Positions 19,118 through 28,150 of a DNA stretch of 31,699 bases are shown one piece after another. The number at the start of each line of letters is the position of its first letter. The stretch's first letter is position 1. Below the pieces are notes generated by a model. It ran no database searches. It had not been told where the DNA came from and saw only the letters and a program-made list of their open reading frames with translations. Where the stretch lies: assembly GCA_002495685.1 (NCBI GenBank), contig DAGJ01000025.1, forward strand, positions 1 to 31,699. Direction: 5' to 3'. This stretch comes from Methanobrevibacter sp. UBA412. GTDB lineage: Archaea; Methanobacteriota; Methanobacteria; Methanobacteriales; Methanobacteriaceae. Made by a program: the position numbers and the translations under genes.

Positions 19118-20579
19118 ATTTTTTACAACCCTCTTCTAAACCTTTAACAATTTTATTTCGTACGCTTTCATAATTTTGCATTAATTGAGGACCTAAATGT
19201 AAAATATTATCTCCAGGACGTGAATATTTAATACACATTTCAGCTCCATCTACCATTGTTTCAGCTAGTATTTTTTCTGCATTTGAATCAGAAGCAGCAT
19301 TTAATAATTCTTTAGCAGGTTCCATGAAAACTTTTTGATAAGGTTCATTAAAACCTGTAGCAACCATTACATCAGCATATTTACCTATTAATTTTCCTGT
19401 TTCTTTTTTATCCCTTTTTGTTGTGGTATCAAAGTTATCCAATAGAACTACCAATCTTTTATCTTCAAAAAATTCTAATGTAGATTTCATACCTTCAATT
19501 AAGTAAGATGCATCAATAAATACTTCACGACCATTATAATTTCCCATATACTCCATATGAACAGCTAATCCTTTAAAGTTTTTTAAACCTTGTTTAATAT
19601 ATTTTAAATCTAATCCATAAGCCATAGCAATAGCTGTAGCAGCTAGTGCATTTTCAAAATAGTAACTCATCATATGAAATTCGGATTCAAAGCAATCATT
19701 TTTATCTTCAAAATTATATCCTATTTTAATGGAATTTTGACCACTTTCACCTATAAAATTACAGACTTGATTTTCACTTATTAAAATTTTATCTGTATTT
19801 AATTTTTTGAATAAATCCGTATTTTCATTATCAGGTAAATTATTAATCATTCCATAATATAATGTATCTGGTCTAATATCTTTTAAAATATCTTTACATT
19901 GAGTACTGGAGATTAATTTTTCACTGTGTTTAGTGATGAACATTTTTCTTTGGATATATCGTTCCATTGATCCACCAAATTCGGATAAATGTTCTGCGTA
20001 AATATTTAATAAGGCTCCGACTTTAAGATTTAATTCACCCATTAATCCTGCAGTTCCATGTGGAAGTTCCAATATAGCTATATCTGCTTTATCCGGTAAT
20101 CCCTTTATAATTCCATCAACTATTACTTCACTTACTAAATTTTGATTCATTGAGGAGCATTTCCATATTTTATAACCTGCAGATCTAAACATTGAATCCA
20201 CTATGTGTGTTGTACTTGTTTTCCCAACACTTCCAGTTATTCCAATAATATCAGGTTTAATTAATTTATTTACTATTCTTCCAAAATCATCATTTGAAAT
20301 TACTTTTATATTAGAATTTTTAATAGCTATAGCTGCTGGTGAATTATCAGGTAATGTTGGTGCAGCATATACATAATCAAACTTACTTAAATCAGGTGTT
20401 AAATTACCTAAATCTAAAGTTACTCCTTCATTTTCCATTGTTAATAAATTTCCTTGAAAATCTTCATGAAAATTTTCTAATTTTTTAGGATCAGTAATTG
20501 TCACGTCATGCCCTATATGATTTAATAATCTTGCAACAGGACGTCCAGCATTTCCAGCTCCAATAACGATACAATTCAT
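19110..20579 (-). CDS. Mur ligase-like protein (MurD-type N-domain), pseudomurein or CfbE-like
   Basis: 489-residue Mur ligase paralogue: N-terminal NAD-fold-like CIVIGAGNAGRPVARLLN (3-20), ATP loop TGSVGKTSTT (115-124), ELPHGTAGLMGEL and NIYAEHLSEFGG (192-203) in the central domain, and a C-terminal domain. The C-terminal domain lacks the usual DYAHNP; the matching place reads FIDASYLIEGM, and there is no GRxE match. It therefore departs from classical Mur ligases at the substrate side. First gene of a two-gene operon with the zinc-ribbon Mur ligase; GGAG lies 10 bases before ATG 20579. Candidate roles: a pseudomurein peptide or precursor ligase, or CfbE in F430 synthesis. I cannot choose between them from sequence alone. 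Confidence 0.72.
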   Translation of the reverse strand: MNCIVIGAGNAGRPVARLLNHIGHDVTITDPKKLENFHEDFQGNLLTMENEGVTLDLGNLTPDLSKFDYVYAAPTLPDNSPAAIAIKNSNIKVISNDDFGRIVNKLIKPDIIGITGSVGKTSTTHIVDSMFRSAGYKIWKCSSMNQNLVSEVIVDGIIKGLPDKADIAILELPHGTAGLMGELNLKVGALLNIYAEHLSEFGGSMERYIQRKMFITKHSEKLISSTQCKDILKDIRPDTLYYGMINNLPDNENTDLFKKLNTDKILISENQVCNFIGESGQNSIKIGYNFEDKNDCFESEFHMMSYYFENALAATAIAMAYGLDLKYIKQGLKNFKGLAVHMEYMGNYNGREVFIDASYLIEGMKSTLEFFEDKRLVVLLDNFDTTTKRDKKETGKLIGKYADVMVATGFNEPYQKVFMEPAKELLNAASDSNAEKILAETMVDGAEMCIKYSRPGDNILHLGPQLMQNYESVRNKIVKGLEEGCKKYE

Positions 20580-20808
20580 TTTTATTAATCTCCATTTATT
20601 TAATGTATTGAAATTTTATATTAAACTAATATTAATTATAAATATATTAGCCATAACTATTATTTAATAATAATTTTTTTGAATTAGACATAAAATTAAA
20701 TAATTTATTTTAAATGGGATAATATAATAATTTAATAAAAAAAAGAATTTTATATATTGATGATTTAATTATAAAAAATTAAAGAAAAATAGTTTTATAA
20801 AAAAAATA

Positions 20809-21072
20809 TTATTTTTTCCATCTTTTTAATTGAGGAAACATTTGATTTAACATTTTACGTGCAGATTCTTCATCCATATCAGTATTTTCTACTGTTTTTG
20901 GAACACAAAAATCTATCATTTCTTCCATTGTCATATCGCCTGTAAATTCACCATTTTCATAACAATATTTACAATATTCTTCATTTTTACTACCATCTTT
21001 ATTTGAACCGTAAAGTTCTTCGGTTATTGGCATTGCACAAGATTGGCAAAATTTCATATTTTCATAATCCAT
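20809..21072 (-). CDS. Small zinc-ribbon protein (Zn_ribbon_2-like)
   Basis: 87 residues. A zinc ribbon is formed by CQSCAMPI (Cys9, Cys12) and YCKYCYENG (Cys34, Cys37), with the linker GSNKDGSKNEEYCKYC typical of the putative zinc-ribbon family PF12674. The rest is acidic and helical, ending in a basic KRWKK tail. Function is unknown for the family. The gene has the best ribosome binding site in the window: GGAGGTGA on the minus strand (21077-21084), fully complementary to the archaeal 16S 3' end, five bases from ATG, which suggests strong translation. It follows the aconitase X gene by 47 bases and may share its transcript. Confidence 0.85.
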   Translation of the reverse strand: MDYENMKFCQSCAMPITEELYGSNKDGSKNEEYCKYCYENGEFTGDMTMEEMIDFCVPKTVENTDMDEESARKMLNQMFPQLKRWKK

Positions 21073-21119
21073 TTTTTCACCTCCCCTTAATCAAATTATA
21101 TAATATGTGATTTATTAAA

Positions 21120-22310
21120 TTAATCGAATTTTATCAAATTTTCAAAGTCATTGTAAATTACTTTTAGACCACACATAGATGGAACATAATTAGCTGCCTT
21201 TGCAGAATTAACACCAACACTTTCATATCCCATGTCTTCTATTGGAGCAACTACCATACAAGTATCTTGAACTATATGTCCTCCAGCATTTTCAATCATT
21301 TTATTATAACCCATCCGATCTGCAGCAGCCTTAACATTAATTGAAGTACAAATCCAAAGTTCATTAGAAATACTTTTACCACAAACAAAATTAGCAACAT
21401 CTTTAATTTCTTCTAAAGAAGCATGAGGACAACCTAAACACACAAGATCAGCATAACCTGAAGCAGTAGACAATTTATCACGAGTTTCTTTAATATCTTC
21501 TGTAGAAACAGTCATATTATCATTAACTTCATTACTTAATGCAATTGTATCAAATTCAGGAGTGACATTTTCAACATAATATAATGCAACAGCACCAGAA
21601 GAAGCTAAAGCCGCACCTAAAGATTTTAAATCATTATTTGTAGGAACATTATTTAACTTAAAATAAGGAACACCATCACCAACAACTTGACCAACAGCAT
21701 ATCCTAATGCACCAAAATCAGCACCATTCAAATCTGCACCAACATCAACAATCAAAGTAGAAGCCCTATTCAGATCTAAATGAAACCCATACAAAGGAGT
21801 CTTACCAACAATAGCAGCAGCTAATGCTCCAGGACCACCTTCACGATTAGTTCTAGCACCAATAACAGAATTAACATAAGCAACAGCAGAAGACTCAGAC
21901 CAAGAAATATGATCCCTAAATCTAGGAACATTACCTATAAGATAAGGAGTACAAGTACAAGTTTTTGAAATACCTAATTGACCATAAGCATCCACAATAT
22001 CAGTTTGTTTAGAAGCAAAATCAGCCGGAAAACCTAATTCACTCCAATTATCTAAATCAGTACCTGCAGGATTAAGAGTAGAAGGAATTTTAGCATAACC
22101 ACTTTTATCTGAAGCTAAATCTTCAAGATACTCTAAACCAGCTTGACCTATTGTTTTATAAGAAACACCTGAAACCTGTGCAGAACTTATATCCACAAAC
22201 TTTTCAGCACCATAAATATCACCTAATGCAACTAAAATATCCATACTTTTACGAACAGTATCTCCATATTCACCATTACACATCTTTTCTTCATCACGAG
22301 TTAAAAACAT
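21120..22310 (-). CDS. Aconitase X catalytic (large) subunit, probable phosphomevalonate dehydratase
   Basis: 396 residues of the AcnX/DUF521 large-subunit family. In archaea this subunit, with a small swivel-domain partner, forms phosphomevalonate dehydratase of the archaeal mevalonate pathway (shown in Aeropyrum pernix), making trans-anhydromevalonate 5-phosphate for isoprenoid lipids. Visible: LTRDEE at the start, [33 protein letters not shown] (118-137), [20 protein letters not shown], and later Cys residues in [13 protein letters not shown] and VPSMCGL that can supply the iron-sulfur cluster. The small subunit is not in this window. TAGGAGTAA precedes ATG 22310 at about 9 bases. Other AcnX members act on hydroxyproline derivatives in bacteria, less likely here. 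Confidence 0.85.
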   Translation of the reverse strand: MFLTRDEEKMCNGEYGDTVRKSMDILVALGDIYGAEKFVDISSAQVSGVSYKTIGQAGLEYLEDLASDKSGYAKIPSTLNPAGTDLDNWSELGFPADFASKQTDIVDAYGQLGISKTCTCTPYLIGNVPRFRDHISWSESSAVAYVNSVIGARTNREGGPGALAAAIVGKTPLYGFHLDLNRASTLIVDVGADLNGADFGALGYAVGQVVGDGVPYFKLNNVPTNNDLKSLGAALASSGAVALYYVENVTPEFDTIALSNEVNDNMTVSTEDIKETRDKLSTASGYADLVCLGCPHASLEEIKDVANFVCGKSISNELWICTSINVKAAADRMGYNKMIENAGGHIVQDTCMVVAPIEDMGYESVGVNSAKAANYVPSMCGLKVIYNDFENLIKFD

Positions 22311-22449
22311 CTAAAAATTACTCCTAAAAATTTTTTAAATTAAAAAAGTATAATCATCTAAATATATTATAATCTTTAAAAAGTATAAAATTATTCCAAA
22401 AAAAATGAAACTTTAAAAAATAGTATTAAAAAAAAGTATAAAAAATAAA

Positions 22450-23787
22450 TTAATTATTATTTAGTTGATGCTCAATAATATCATTTACCAAAAGTAAAAA
22501 ATTATCTTTAGCAGTGAAAGGAATCATAGCTCCAGCAGCTATATCATGACCTCCACCTTGACCACCAAAGTTTGCTGATGCATCCTGTAAAGCCTTACCT
22601 AAATCAACACCCTTATTAACCATAGGACGAATAGTTCTACCAGAAATTTTAATATCATTATGAAGTCTAGCTAAAGCCAAAATAGGCTTATCCTCAGGCA
22701 AAATCTTTGCAGACATTCCCACACTAGCTATAGTCCCCATAACACTTTTCAAAACTTTATCATCACTATAAATATATTGAATATAATCCATAGGAACACT
22801 ACCCTCACGAGTAATCCATTCCATTCCTTTCATCAATTCAGAACGATAATTATTTTGAAGGTTAAGAGCAGCTTTCAATGCTTTATCTCTTTCCCCTAAA
22901 GCAATTGAAATACCTAAACCAAATTTTTTGTTTTTCCCACAAGAATCCAATAAAATAGAATATTCTTCTAAATTTCTTAAAACAGGATTTTCTTTAGGAA
23001 CAGTATATACATCACCAAAAATTTCAGGATTTAATTTAATAAGTTCATCTTTAAGAACATCACGTTCTTCATCACTTAATTGATCAAATTTAATCCCATA
23101 AGAAATTCCTCGTTTTTCTAAAAATCCCATAGCACCCTCTAAATTTCCAGTTAAACCTGGAAGGGCAGGATTTAAAGTATAAGCTAATGATTTATAAATA
23201 GGTTCCTGAGTTTTAGAAACAATTTTCAAATCCTCATGAATTTCTAAATTACCTGAATCTAAACCATCAGATAAAATCATTTGATTTACACCAGAAAAAC
23301 CATCAGGACATTGCATATCACCAAAAGCTCCAACTAATGCAAGATAAGCTAAATGTTTTTTATCCATATCTCTAACAACTAAATAACTAGCACCTGCACC
23401 ACTCAAATCTTTACTCCCATCAATTCCAAATAAATGTGGATTTATATGGACAACATTATCATTAGCTTCAACATCACTTGGTTGATGATGATCAGCTATA
23501 ATAACATCAGATTTGATAGATTGATTAATTTGTTCTAAACAAGCACTACCCATATCAGAAAATACAAATAATTCATATTTTTCTTTAGCTAAATCCTTAA
23601 CAGTATCTGATTTAAGACGAGGAACAATTGTTGTATGAAATTGTCCCCCTTCTTCATGAATAGCATTAGCTATAACACCAGCAGCTGAAATTCCATCAGC
23701 ATCGTTATGAGATATTAATCTTATAACGTCCCCATTTTCGATATGCTTCTTCAGCATATCACAAGCGTTACCTGACTTATTTAACAA
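22450..23787 (-). CDS. RecJ-like single-strand exonuclease, DHH family (GAN type)
   Basis: Archaeal DHH/DHHA1 phosphoesterase of the RecJ/GAN group; relatives bind GINS and degrade ssDNA 5'-3'. With TTG 23787 as residue 1: SHNDADG (DADG 29-32), [16 protein letters not shown] (DHH 99-101), GAFGDMQ, and the C-terminal DHHA1 loop [14 protein letters not shown]. All metal ligands are visible. Start: an in-frame GTG at 23841 would overlap rps15 by 65 bases across its most conserved end, so I prefer TTG 23787, just before the rps15 stop, or ATG 23757. Known homologues begin about 25 residues before the DADG motif, which fits TTG. Last gene of the kae1-rdgB-rps15 cluster, translationally coupled to rps15. 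Confidence 0.88.
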   Translation of the reverse strand: MLNKSGNACDMLKKHIENGDVIRLISHNDADGISAAGVIANAIHEEGGQFHTTIVPRLKSDTVKDLAKEKYELFVFSDMGSACLEQINQSIKSDVIIADHHQPSDVEANDNVVHINPHLFGIDGSKDLSGAGASYLVVRDMDKKHLAYLALVGAFGDMQCPDGFSGVNQMILSDGLDSGNLEIHEDLKIVSKTQEPIYKSLAYTLNPALPGLTGNLEGAMGFLEKRGISYGIKFDQLSDEERDVLKDELIKLNPEIFGDVYTVPKENPVLRNLEEYSILLDSCGKNKKFGLGISIALGERDKALKAALNLQNNYRSELMKGMEWITREGSVPMDYIQYIYSDDKVLKSVMGTIASVGMSAKILPEDKPILALARLHNDIKISGRTIRPMVNKGVDLGKALQDASANFGGQGGGHDIAAGAMIPFTAKDNFLLLVNDIIEHQLNNN

Positions 23788-24172
23788 GGAGTGCTGCTTC
23801 TGTTGGATCGTATCTCCATCCTTCTTGTAAATCGCCTTCACTTACATAGTAAGCACCTAAACGGCGAATTCTAGATTCAATAATAGTTAAACCTCTTTTA
23901 GAATGAATATCTTTAGGATTTTCTTTTAAATGATCTCTTATATTTACAGCTCTTTTAATTAAATTCATAATATCTTCAGGATATTCAGTTCCTTGACCAT
24001 TCTTTTTAAGAATTTGAGTGATTTTTTCACCAGTCACTTCTTTAACACTAGGAATACCATATTGATCTCTTAATGTAACACCAATTTCACTTGGAGATTT
24101 ACCTTCCTTAGTAAATTTTAAAATAAGTTCTTCGATTTCTTCATTTGAATAAGTTACCCAGTCTACGGACAT
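23777..24172 (-). CDS. rps15: Small-subunit ribosomal protein uS15
   Basis: 131-residue uS15 of the archaeal type. [18 protein letters not shown] (39-56), the [20 protein letters not shown] helix and [18 protein letters not shown] (about 91-108) are the rRNA-binding helices; the end [10 protein letters not shown] matches archaeal proteins. It starts MSVDWVTYS and lacks the basic N-terminal tail (MxRMHxRRxGKSGS type) found in most archaeal and eukaryotic uS15, about 20 residues. The start is well supported: GAGGTAATT lies just before the ATG and the upstream sequence has no basic tail in any frame. It sits 80 bases after the pyrophosphatase gene and overlaps recJ. Confidence 0.95.
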   Translation of the reverse strand: MSVDWVTYSNEEIEELILKFTKEGKSPSEIGVTLRDQYGIPSVKEVTGEKITQILKKNGQGTEYPEDIMNLIKRAVNIRDHLKENPKDIHSKRGLTIIESRIRRLGAYYVSEGDLQEGWRYDPTEAALLVK

Positions 24173-24252
24173 ATTTAATTACCTCATTAATTTTTTTATT
24201 TGAAAAAACGGTCTTAATAGATTAAATAGATTATAATTAATATTAATTCTCA

Positions 24253-24804
24253 TTAAAGTTGATTAACATACCAATCAATAAATTGTTGTAAAGAATTCTT
24301 TCTATGTGAAAACTGATTTTTCTCTTCAGTTGTAAGTTCTCCAAAAGTTTTACCTTCCTCTTCTACATAAAATAGAGGATCAAATGCAAAACCAAGATTA
24401 CCTTTTTCTTCGAGAGCTATCTGACCTTTAACACGCCCTAAAAAGACCTTGGGCTCAGACTTGGGAGCGCAATACCCAATGACTGACCTGAATTCAGCGT
24501 ATCGGTCATCGATACCATTCATTAACTTTAAAATACCTTTATTTCCTAAAGTATCCTGCACATAAGAGGAATAAACTCCAGGAAATCCATTTAAAGACTT
24601 AATAAATAAACCAGCATCTTCAACAATAACAGATTTATTCAATTTTCGACAAGCATACTTTGCACCGAATTTAGCTACATCCTCAAGAGTCCCTTGAGGT
24701 TCACAGTATCCTAAATCAATATGCTCTAATTCAATATCGAAATTTTTAAAAATATTCTCTGCTTCTATTACTTTATGTTCGTTTCCAGTTATAAATGTTA
24801 TCAT
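24253..24804 (-). CDS. XTP/dITP pyrophosphatase (RdgB/HAM1 family)
   Basis: 183 residues, full length for the family that hydrolyses XTP, ITP and dITP to monophosphates, keeping deaminated purines out of DNA and RNA. Motifs: [13 protein letters not shown] (4-16), [42 protein letters not shown] and [11 protein letters not shown] near the end. It follows kae1-bud32 by 36 bases and precedes rps15, an archaeal neighbourhood seen repeatedly. Its middle part (about 24420-24510) is noticeably richer in G and C than the surrounding genes. With EndoQ in the same window, two enzymes deal with deaminated purines, though they are in separate operons. Confidence 0.94.
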   Translation of the reverse strand: MITFITGNEHKVIEAENIFKNFDIELEHIDLGYCEPQGTLEDVAKFGAKYACRKLNKSVIVEDAGLFIKSLNGFPGVYSSYVQDTLGNKGILKLMNGIDDRYAEFRSVIGYCAPKSEPKVFLGRVKGQIALEEKGNLGFAFDPLFYVEEEGKTFGELTTEEKNQFSHRKNSLQQFIDWYVNQL

Positions 24805-24840
24805 ATTACTAACCCTACAAAATTATTTAAAAAAATTAAA

Positions 24841-26478
24841 TTAATGAGTATATCTTCCTCTAGATTCAATTTCTTTAATCTTATTTAAAATCATATTTTT
24901 ATTTAAATCATCTTCATAACTACCAATATAACCATCTAAAATCCAGTCAAAAGTTTCATTAGCAATTTCATAATCTATACTTTGAAAAGACTTTTTAAGA
25001 ACTAAAAGATCAGTTGCTTTATCCTCAACTAAATCAGAATAACTACCTAAACCAAAATCGAGGAAAACAAAATTACCTTCATCATCAACCATCATATTAG
25101 AACTTGTAATATCCCCATGAATAATATCTTTATTATGCATCAAACCAATATTATATCCAATCTTTTTAGCTAAATTAAATCTATCATCAGAACTTAAAGA
25201 ATCCATAATATCTTTAACCAAATTTCCATGAATTTTTTCCATCAAAATAGATTCATCTTCCAAATTAACATCAAAAAGAACAGGAGATTTAACACCACAA
25301 GTTTTAATATCACTAATTAACTTAGATTCACTTTTAGTACGCATCTTTCTAATTTTATTATCAATTTCTTTTACACGGTAAGATTTAGACACTCTCTTTT
25401 TCAAAATAGCATCTTCACCTAAATAAGATTTTTCTAAAATATCTGATTCAGCACCTTTAGCTAAAATATTACTTGGTAAGTTTATTTTATTTTTATAATC
25501 TTTAACCCACGGAACATCAACTTCATCAGTACGATACCTTTGAATGATATGAGTATCTTTAATATCAACAGTCCCAAAATATTTATTGGTTAACTGCCCA
25601 AGCCATGCAATCATAGCCCCATTATCCCCACAATACTTCATATTAGGCATATAAAAATTAGCATAATGTTCATCAGCCATTATTTTTAGCATTTCCCGAA
25701 GCCTAGAATTTGCTGAAACTCCACCACAAAGCAAAACTTCATTTTTATCAGTATGTGCTAAAGCTCGTTCAGTCACTTCTACAAGCATTCCAAAAGCAGT
25801 TTCTTGAAGACTAAAACATATATCTTCAATAGGAACCCCTCTTTTAAAAGCTCTTAAAGCAGCACTTAATAAACCAGAAAATGAAAAATCCATACCTTTA
25901 ACACTATAAGGTAAATCAACATAACTACCATTTAATGCTAATTTTTCAATAACTGGACCTCCAGGATGACCTAAACCAGTTTCTCTCCCAAAATGATCAA
26001 AACAATTCCCTACTGCTATATCTAAAGTTTCTCCAAAAATTCGATATCTTCCTGATTCAAATGCTATTACTTGACTATTACCACCACTAACATAAAGGGA
26101 AACTGGATTAATAGCACCAGTATCTAATTTACCTATTTCAACATGACCTATACAATGATTAACACCAACTATAGGAATTTTTAAAGATAAAGATAATGTT
26201 CTAGCAGCAGTAGCTACAGTTCTAAGAGCAGGACCTAAACCTGGACCTTGAGAAAATGAAATAAAATCAACATCAGTTAAATCAATTCCAGCTTCTTCAA
26301 CAGCCTGAGGAATTAATTTAGGAATCCAATAAGCATGATGTTCAGCAGCTTCCCTTGGATGAATACCTCCTTCCTTTGGGAATAATTGATTTCCAACTGA
26401 AGACAATATATTACCTTCATCATCAACAATTCCTACACCTGTTTTCTCTGCAGTTCCCTCAATTCCTAAAGATATCAA
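24841..26478 (-). CDS. Kae1-Bud32 fusion, KEOPS t6A synthesis protein
   Basis: 545-residue bifunctional protein. The N-terminal part (1 to about 325) is Kae1/TsaD, which transfers threonylcarbamoyl to A37 of ANN-reading tRNAs: GIEGTAEKTGVGI, HCIGH (108-112, iron ligands), YVSGGNSQV and FSFSGLL. The C-terminal part (about 340 to 545) is the small kinase/ATPase Bud32: AKGAESDIL, KRVSKSYR, IHGDITSSNMMV and FLDFGLG. The fusion is well known from Methanocaldococcus jannaschii and other euryarchaea. The start is TTG 26478, with AAAGGAG on the minus strand about 9 bases before it. First gene of the cluster that continues with the pyrophosphatase, rps15 and recJ; divergent from the cobT-like gene. 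Confidence 0.95.
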   Translation of the reverse strand: MISLGIEGTAEKTGVGIVDDEGNILSSVGNQLFPKEGGIHPREAAEHHAYWIPKLIPQAVEEAGIDLTDVDFISFSQGPGLGPALRTVATAARTLSLSLKIPIVGVNHCIGHVEIGKLDTGAINPVSLYVSGGNSQVIAFESGRYRIFGETLDIAVGNCFDHFGRETGLGHPGGPVIEKLALNGSYVDLPYSVKGMDFSFSGLLSAALRAFKRGVPIEDICFSLQETAFGMLVEVTERALAHTDKNEVLLCGGVSANSRLREMLKIMADEHYANFYMPNMKYCGDNGAMIAWLGQLTNKYFGTVDIKDTHIIQRYRTDEVDVPWVKDYKNKINLPSNILAKGAESDILEKSYLGEDAILKKRVSKSYRVKEIDNKIRKMRTKSESKLISDIKTCGVKSPVLFDVNLEDESILMEKIHGNLVKDIMDSLSSDDRFNLAKKIGYNIGLMHNKDIIHGDITSSNMMVDDEGNFVFLDFGLGSYSDLVEDKATDLLVLKKSFQSIDYEIANETFDWILDGYIGSYEDDLNKNMILNKIKEIESRGRYTH

Positions 26479-26636
26479 AATAATAAACTCCTTTAAAAAA
26501 ATAAAATTAATTGAAAGTAAAAAATTTTTTTAATAAACTTATATAAAGTTAAATTAATTAATATATGTATGAATTTCATAAGTAATAAAATTATAAAAAC
26601 ATGCTTAATATTTTAATAAAAAGGAGTGTAAAAAAA

Positions 26637-27722
26637 TTGACTGAAGGATTAAAAATTTATGGCTCAGATAATTTAATTAAAAAAATAGAAAATAAAAGAA
26701 ATTGTGTATTCGTCTGCACTATAGGAACAACAGAAACATCTAAAATTGAAGGAATAAGTGGTGCAGGTGCAAGTCCAGAAAAAACCAAATACACACCTGC
26801 TGCAGATGCAGAATTAATAACAATTGGAGAAGTAAAATGTACAAATGATATGGCTGAAACCGTAGTAGATGGAAATTCAGCACCTACTCCAGCAATCATA
26901 ACAAAAGCTTCTTTAAATTTAAGTAAAATACCCTTAATAATAATTAATGCTGGTTGTGAAATAAAACCTGTTATTCAAACAACAGAAGTTGGAGAAGAAG
27001 GAGGTAAAGACATAAGAACCGGCCATGCAGTAGAAAATGCAGAAGAAATTTACTATAACTCTATAGAATTAGGAATGGATTTTGCTGAACTTCATGATTA
27101 TATAACAATTGGAGAAAGTATACCTGGAGGAACAACAACTGCCTTAGGAGTTTTAAAAGCATTAGGATATGATGCAAACTTTAAAGTAAGTGGAAGCACA
27201 CCAACAAATCCACATAATCTAAAAATAGAAACTGTCAACGAAGGACTTAAAAATGCTGGAATTGATCCAGAAAGTGATGATCCAGAAACCGATATACTAT
27301 CCCCATTTGATGCAATAAAAGCAGTTGGAGACCCAACAATACCAGCAATGGCAGGAATGGTAATGGGAAGCAATAAACCTGTTATTTTAGCAGGGGGAAC
27401 CCAAATGTGTGCTGTGTGTGCATTAATTAAAACAATAGATCCGGACTTTGATTTTTCAAGAATTGCACTTGCAACTACTGTTTATGTTGCAGAAGATGAA
27501 ACAGCAGACTTATTTAACATTTTAAAACAAATCGATGAAAATATTCCAGTTTATGTAGTGGACCCAGGATTTGAAAAAACCAATCATGGTGGATTAAAAA
27601 ATTATTTAAAAGGATTTGTTAAAGAAGGTGCTGGTGCTGGAGGTTCAATGTTTTTAGCACTTACCCATGGACATGATGTTGAAGAATTAAGAAATGCTAT
27701 AGTAAAAGAATGTGAAAATTAA
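26637..27722 (+). CDS. CobT-like nicotinate mononucleotide-dependent phosphoribosyltransferase (UPF0284)
   Basis: About 361 residues of the archaeal TIGR00303/UPF0284 family, related to bacterial CobT, which makes the alpha-riboside phosphate of the lower cobamide ligand. Motifs: VCTIGTTETSKIEGISGAGA, HAVENAEEIY, ITIGESIPGGTTTALGVLKA, PTIPAMAGMVMGS, and the end EGAGAGGSMFLALTHGHDVE. The start at ATG 26601 would put an AT-rich 12-residue extension in front; TTG 26637, about 9 bases after AAAGGAGTG (26620-26628), is better and gives TEGLKIYG. Functionally it belongs with cbiE in cobamide synthesis though it lies elsewhere. A long hairpin and a T7 tract follow. Confidence 0.88.
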   Translation: MTEGLKIYGSDNLIKKIENKRNCVFVCTIGTTETSKIEGISGAGASPEKTKYTPAADAELITIGEVKCTNDMAETVVDGNSAPTPAIITKASLNLSKIPLIIINAGCEIKPVIQTTEVGEEGGKDIRTGHAVENAEEIYYNSIELGMDFAELHDYITIGESIPGGTTTALGVLKALGYDANFKVSGSTPTNPHNLKIETVNEGLKNAGIDPESDDPETDILSPFDAIKAVGDPTIPAMAGMVMGSNKPVILAGGTQMCAVCALIKTIDPDFDFSRIALATTVYVAEDETADLFNILKQIDENIPVYVVDPGFEKTNHGGLKNYLKGFVKEGAGAGGSMFLALTHGHDVEELRNAIVKECEN

Positions 27723-27733
27723 TTAAAATTAAA

Positions 27734-27785
27734 AATTAAATTTAATTCATCAAAATAATGATGAATTTAAATTAATTATTTTTTT
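27734..27785 (+). terminator. Long AT-rich hairpin and T7 after cobT-like gene
   Basis: Arms 27734-27751 and 27760-27777 pair at 16 of 18 positions around an 8-base loop, then T7 at 27779-27785. The T-run lies in the last codons of the convergent lsm gene (stop at 27776-27778). The dyad can serve both genes. Confidence 0.65.
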
Positions 27786-27976
27786 ACAGATATAAAAGCT
27801 ATTTTTCCACCTTTGATTACATTTAAATTTCCTTCAGATTCTAAAACAGTATTTAAAAAGTTATCAATACTGATTATTTTACCTTCTATTTCTTCCCAAT
27901 TTTTTAAACCAATTAAAACATTTTTACCTTTAAAATCAGAAAATTGTTTACTTACTTGAAAACTATCATCATTCAT
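27776..27976 (-). CDS. Small Lsm (Sm-like) RNA-binding protein
   Basis: 66 residues, one Sm fold. The Sm1 part reads GKNVLIGLKNWEEIEGKIIS (17-36) and then IDNFLNTVLE; the Sm2 part is VIKGGKIAFISV (53-64), where canonical Lsm proteins have IRGDNVVYIS. Archaeal Lsm proteins form six- or seven-membered rings that bind U-rich RNA. This one is short and its Sm2 Arg-Gly-(Asn/Asp) is KGG, so it is a divergent member rather than the main SmAP1. AGGAG (minus strand, 27987-27991) lies 10 bases before ATG 27976. It is divergent from the 48-residue protein at 28151. Confidence 0.78.
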   Translation of the reverse strand: MNDDSFQVSKQFSDFKGKNVLIGLKNWEEIEGKIISIDNFLNTVLESEGNLNVIKGGKIAFISVKK

Positions 27977-28051
27977 TTATTTTATTCTCCTAAAATTAAA
28001 ATAGTATTTTTTATAATATTATTAAGCTTATTATATAAATTTATTTACATT

Positions 28052-28080
28052 TTACTAATTAAAAAAATTAATGTTAGTAA
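28052..28080. repeat. Inverted repeat in the lsm / small-protein divergent region
   Basis: TTACTAA (28052-28058) and TTAGTAA (28074-28080) are perfect arms separated by 15 bases that hold AATT-A-tract-AATT. It lies midway between two divergent genes and could be an operator or only AT-rich symmetry. Confidence 0.4.
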
Positions 28081-28150
28081 TAACACCAACCAATTAATAT
28101 ATAAGATAGTTTTTTTAAATATATAAATAATAAAAAATAGGAGGAAAATA

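Noticed and set aside
20580..20808. Possible small gene or RNA between the zinc-ribbon gene and the Mur operon
   Set aside because: The stretch is AT-rich with frequent stops and T-runs; it appears to hold only the zinc-ribbon terminator (minus-strand T8-T9) and the Mur operon promoter.
27944..28126. 60-codon + strand reading frame between lsm and the small protein
   Set aside because: It starts inside the lsm coding region on the other strand, has no ribosome binding site, and its product is a random hydrophobic and lysine-rich string from AT-rich DNA.
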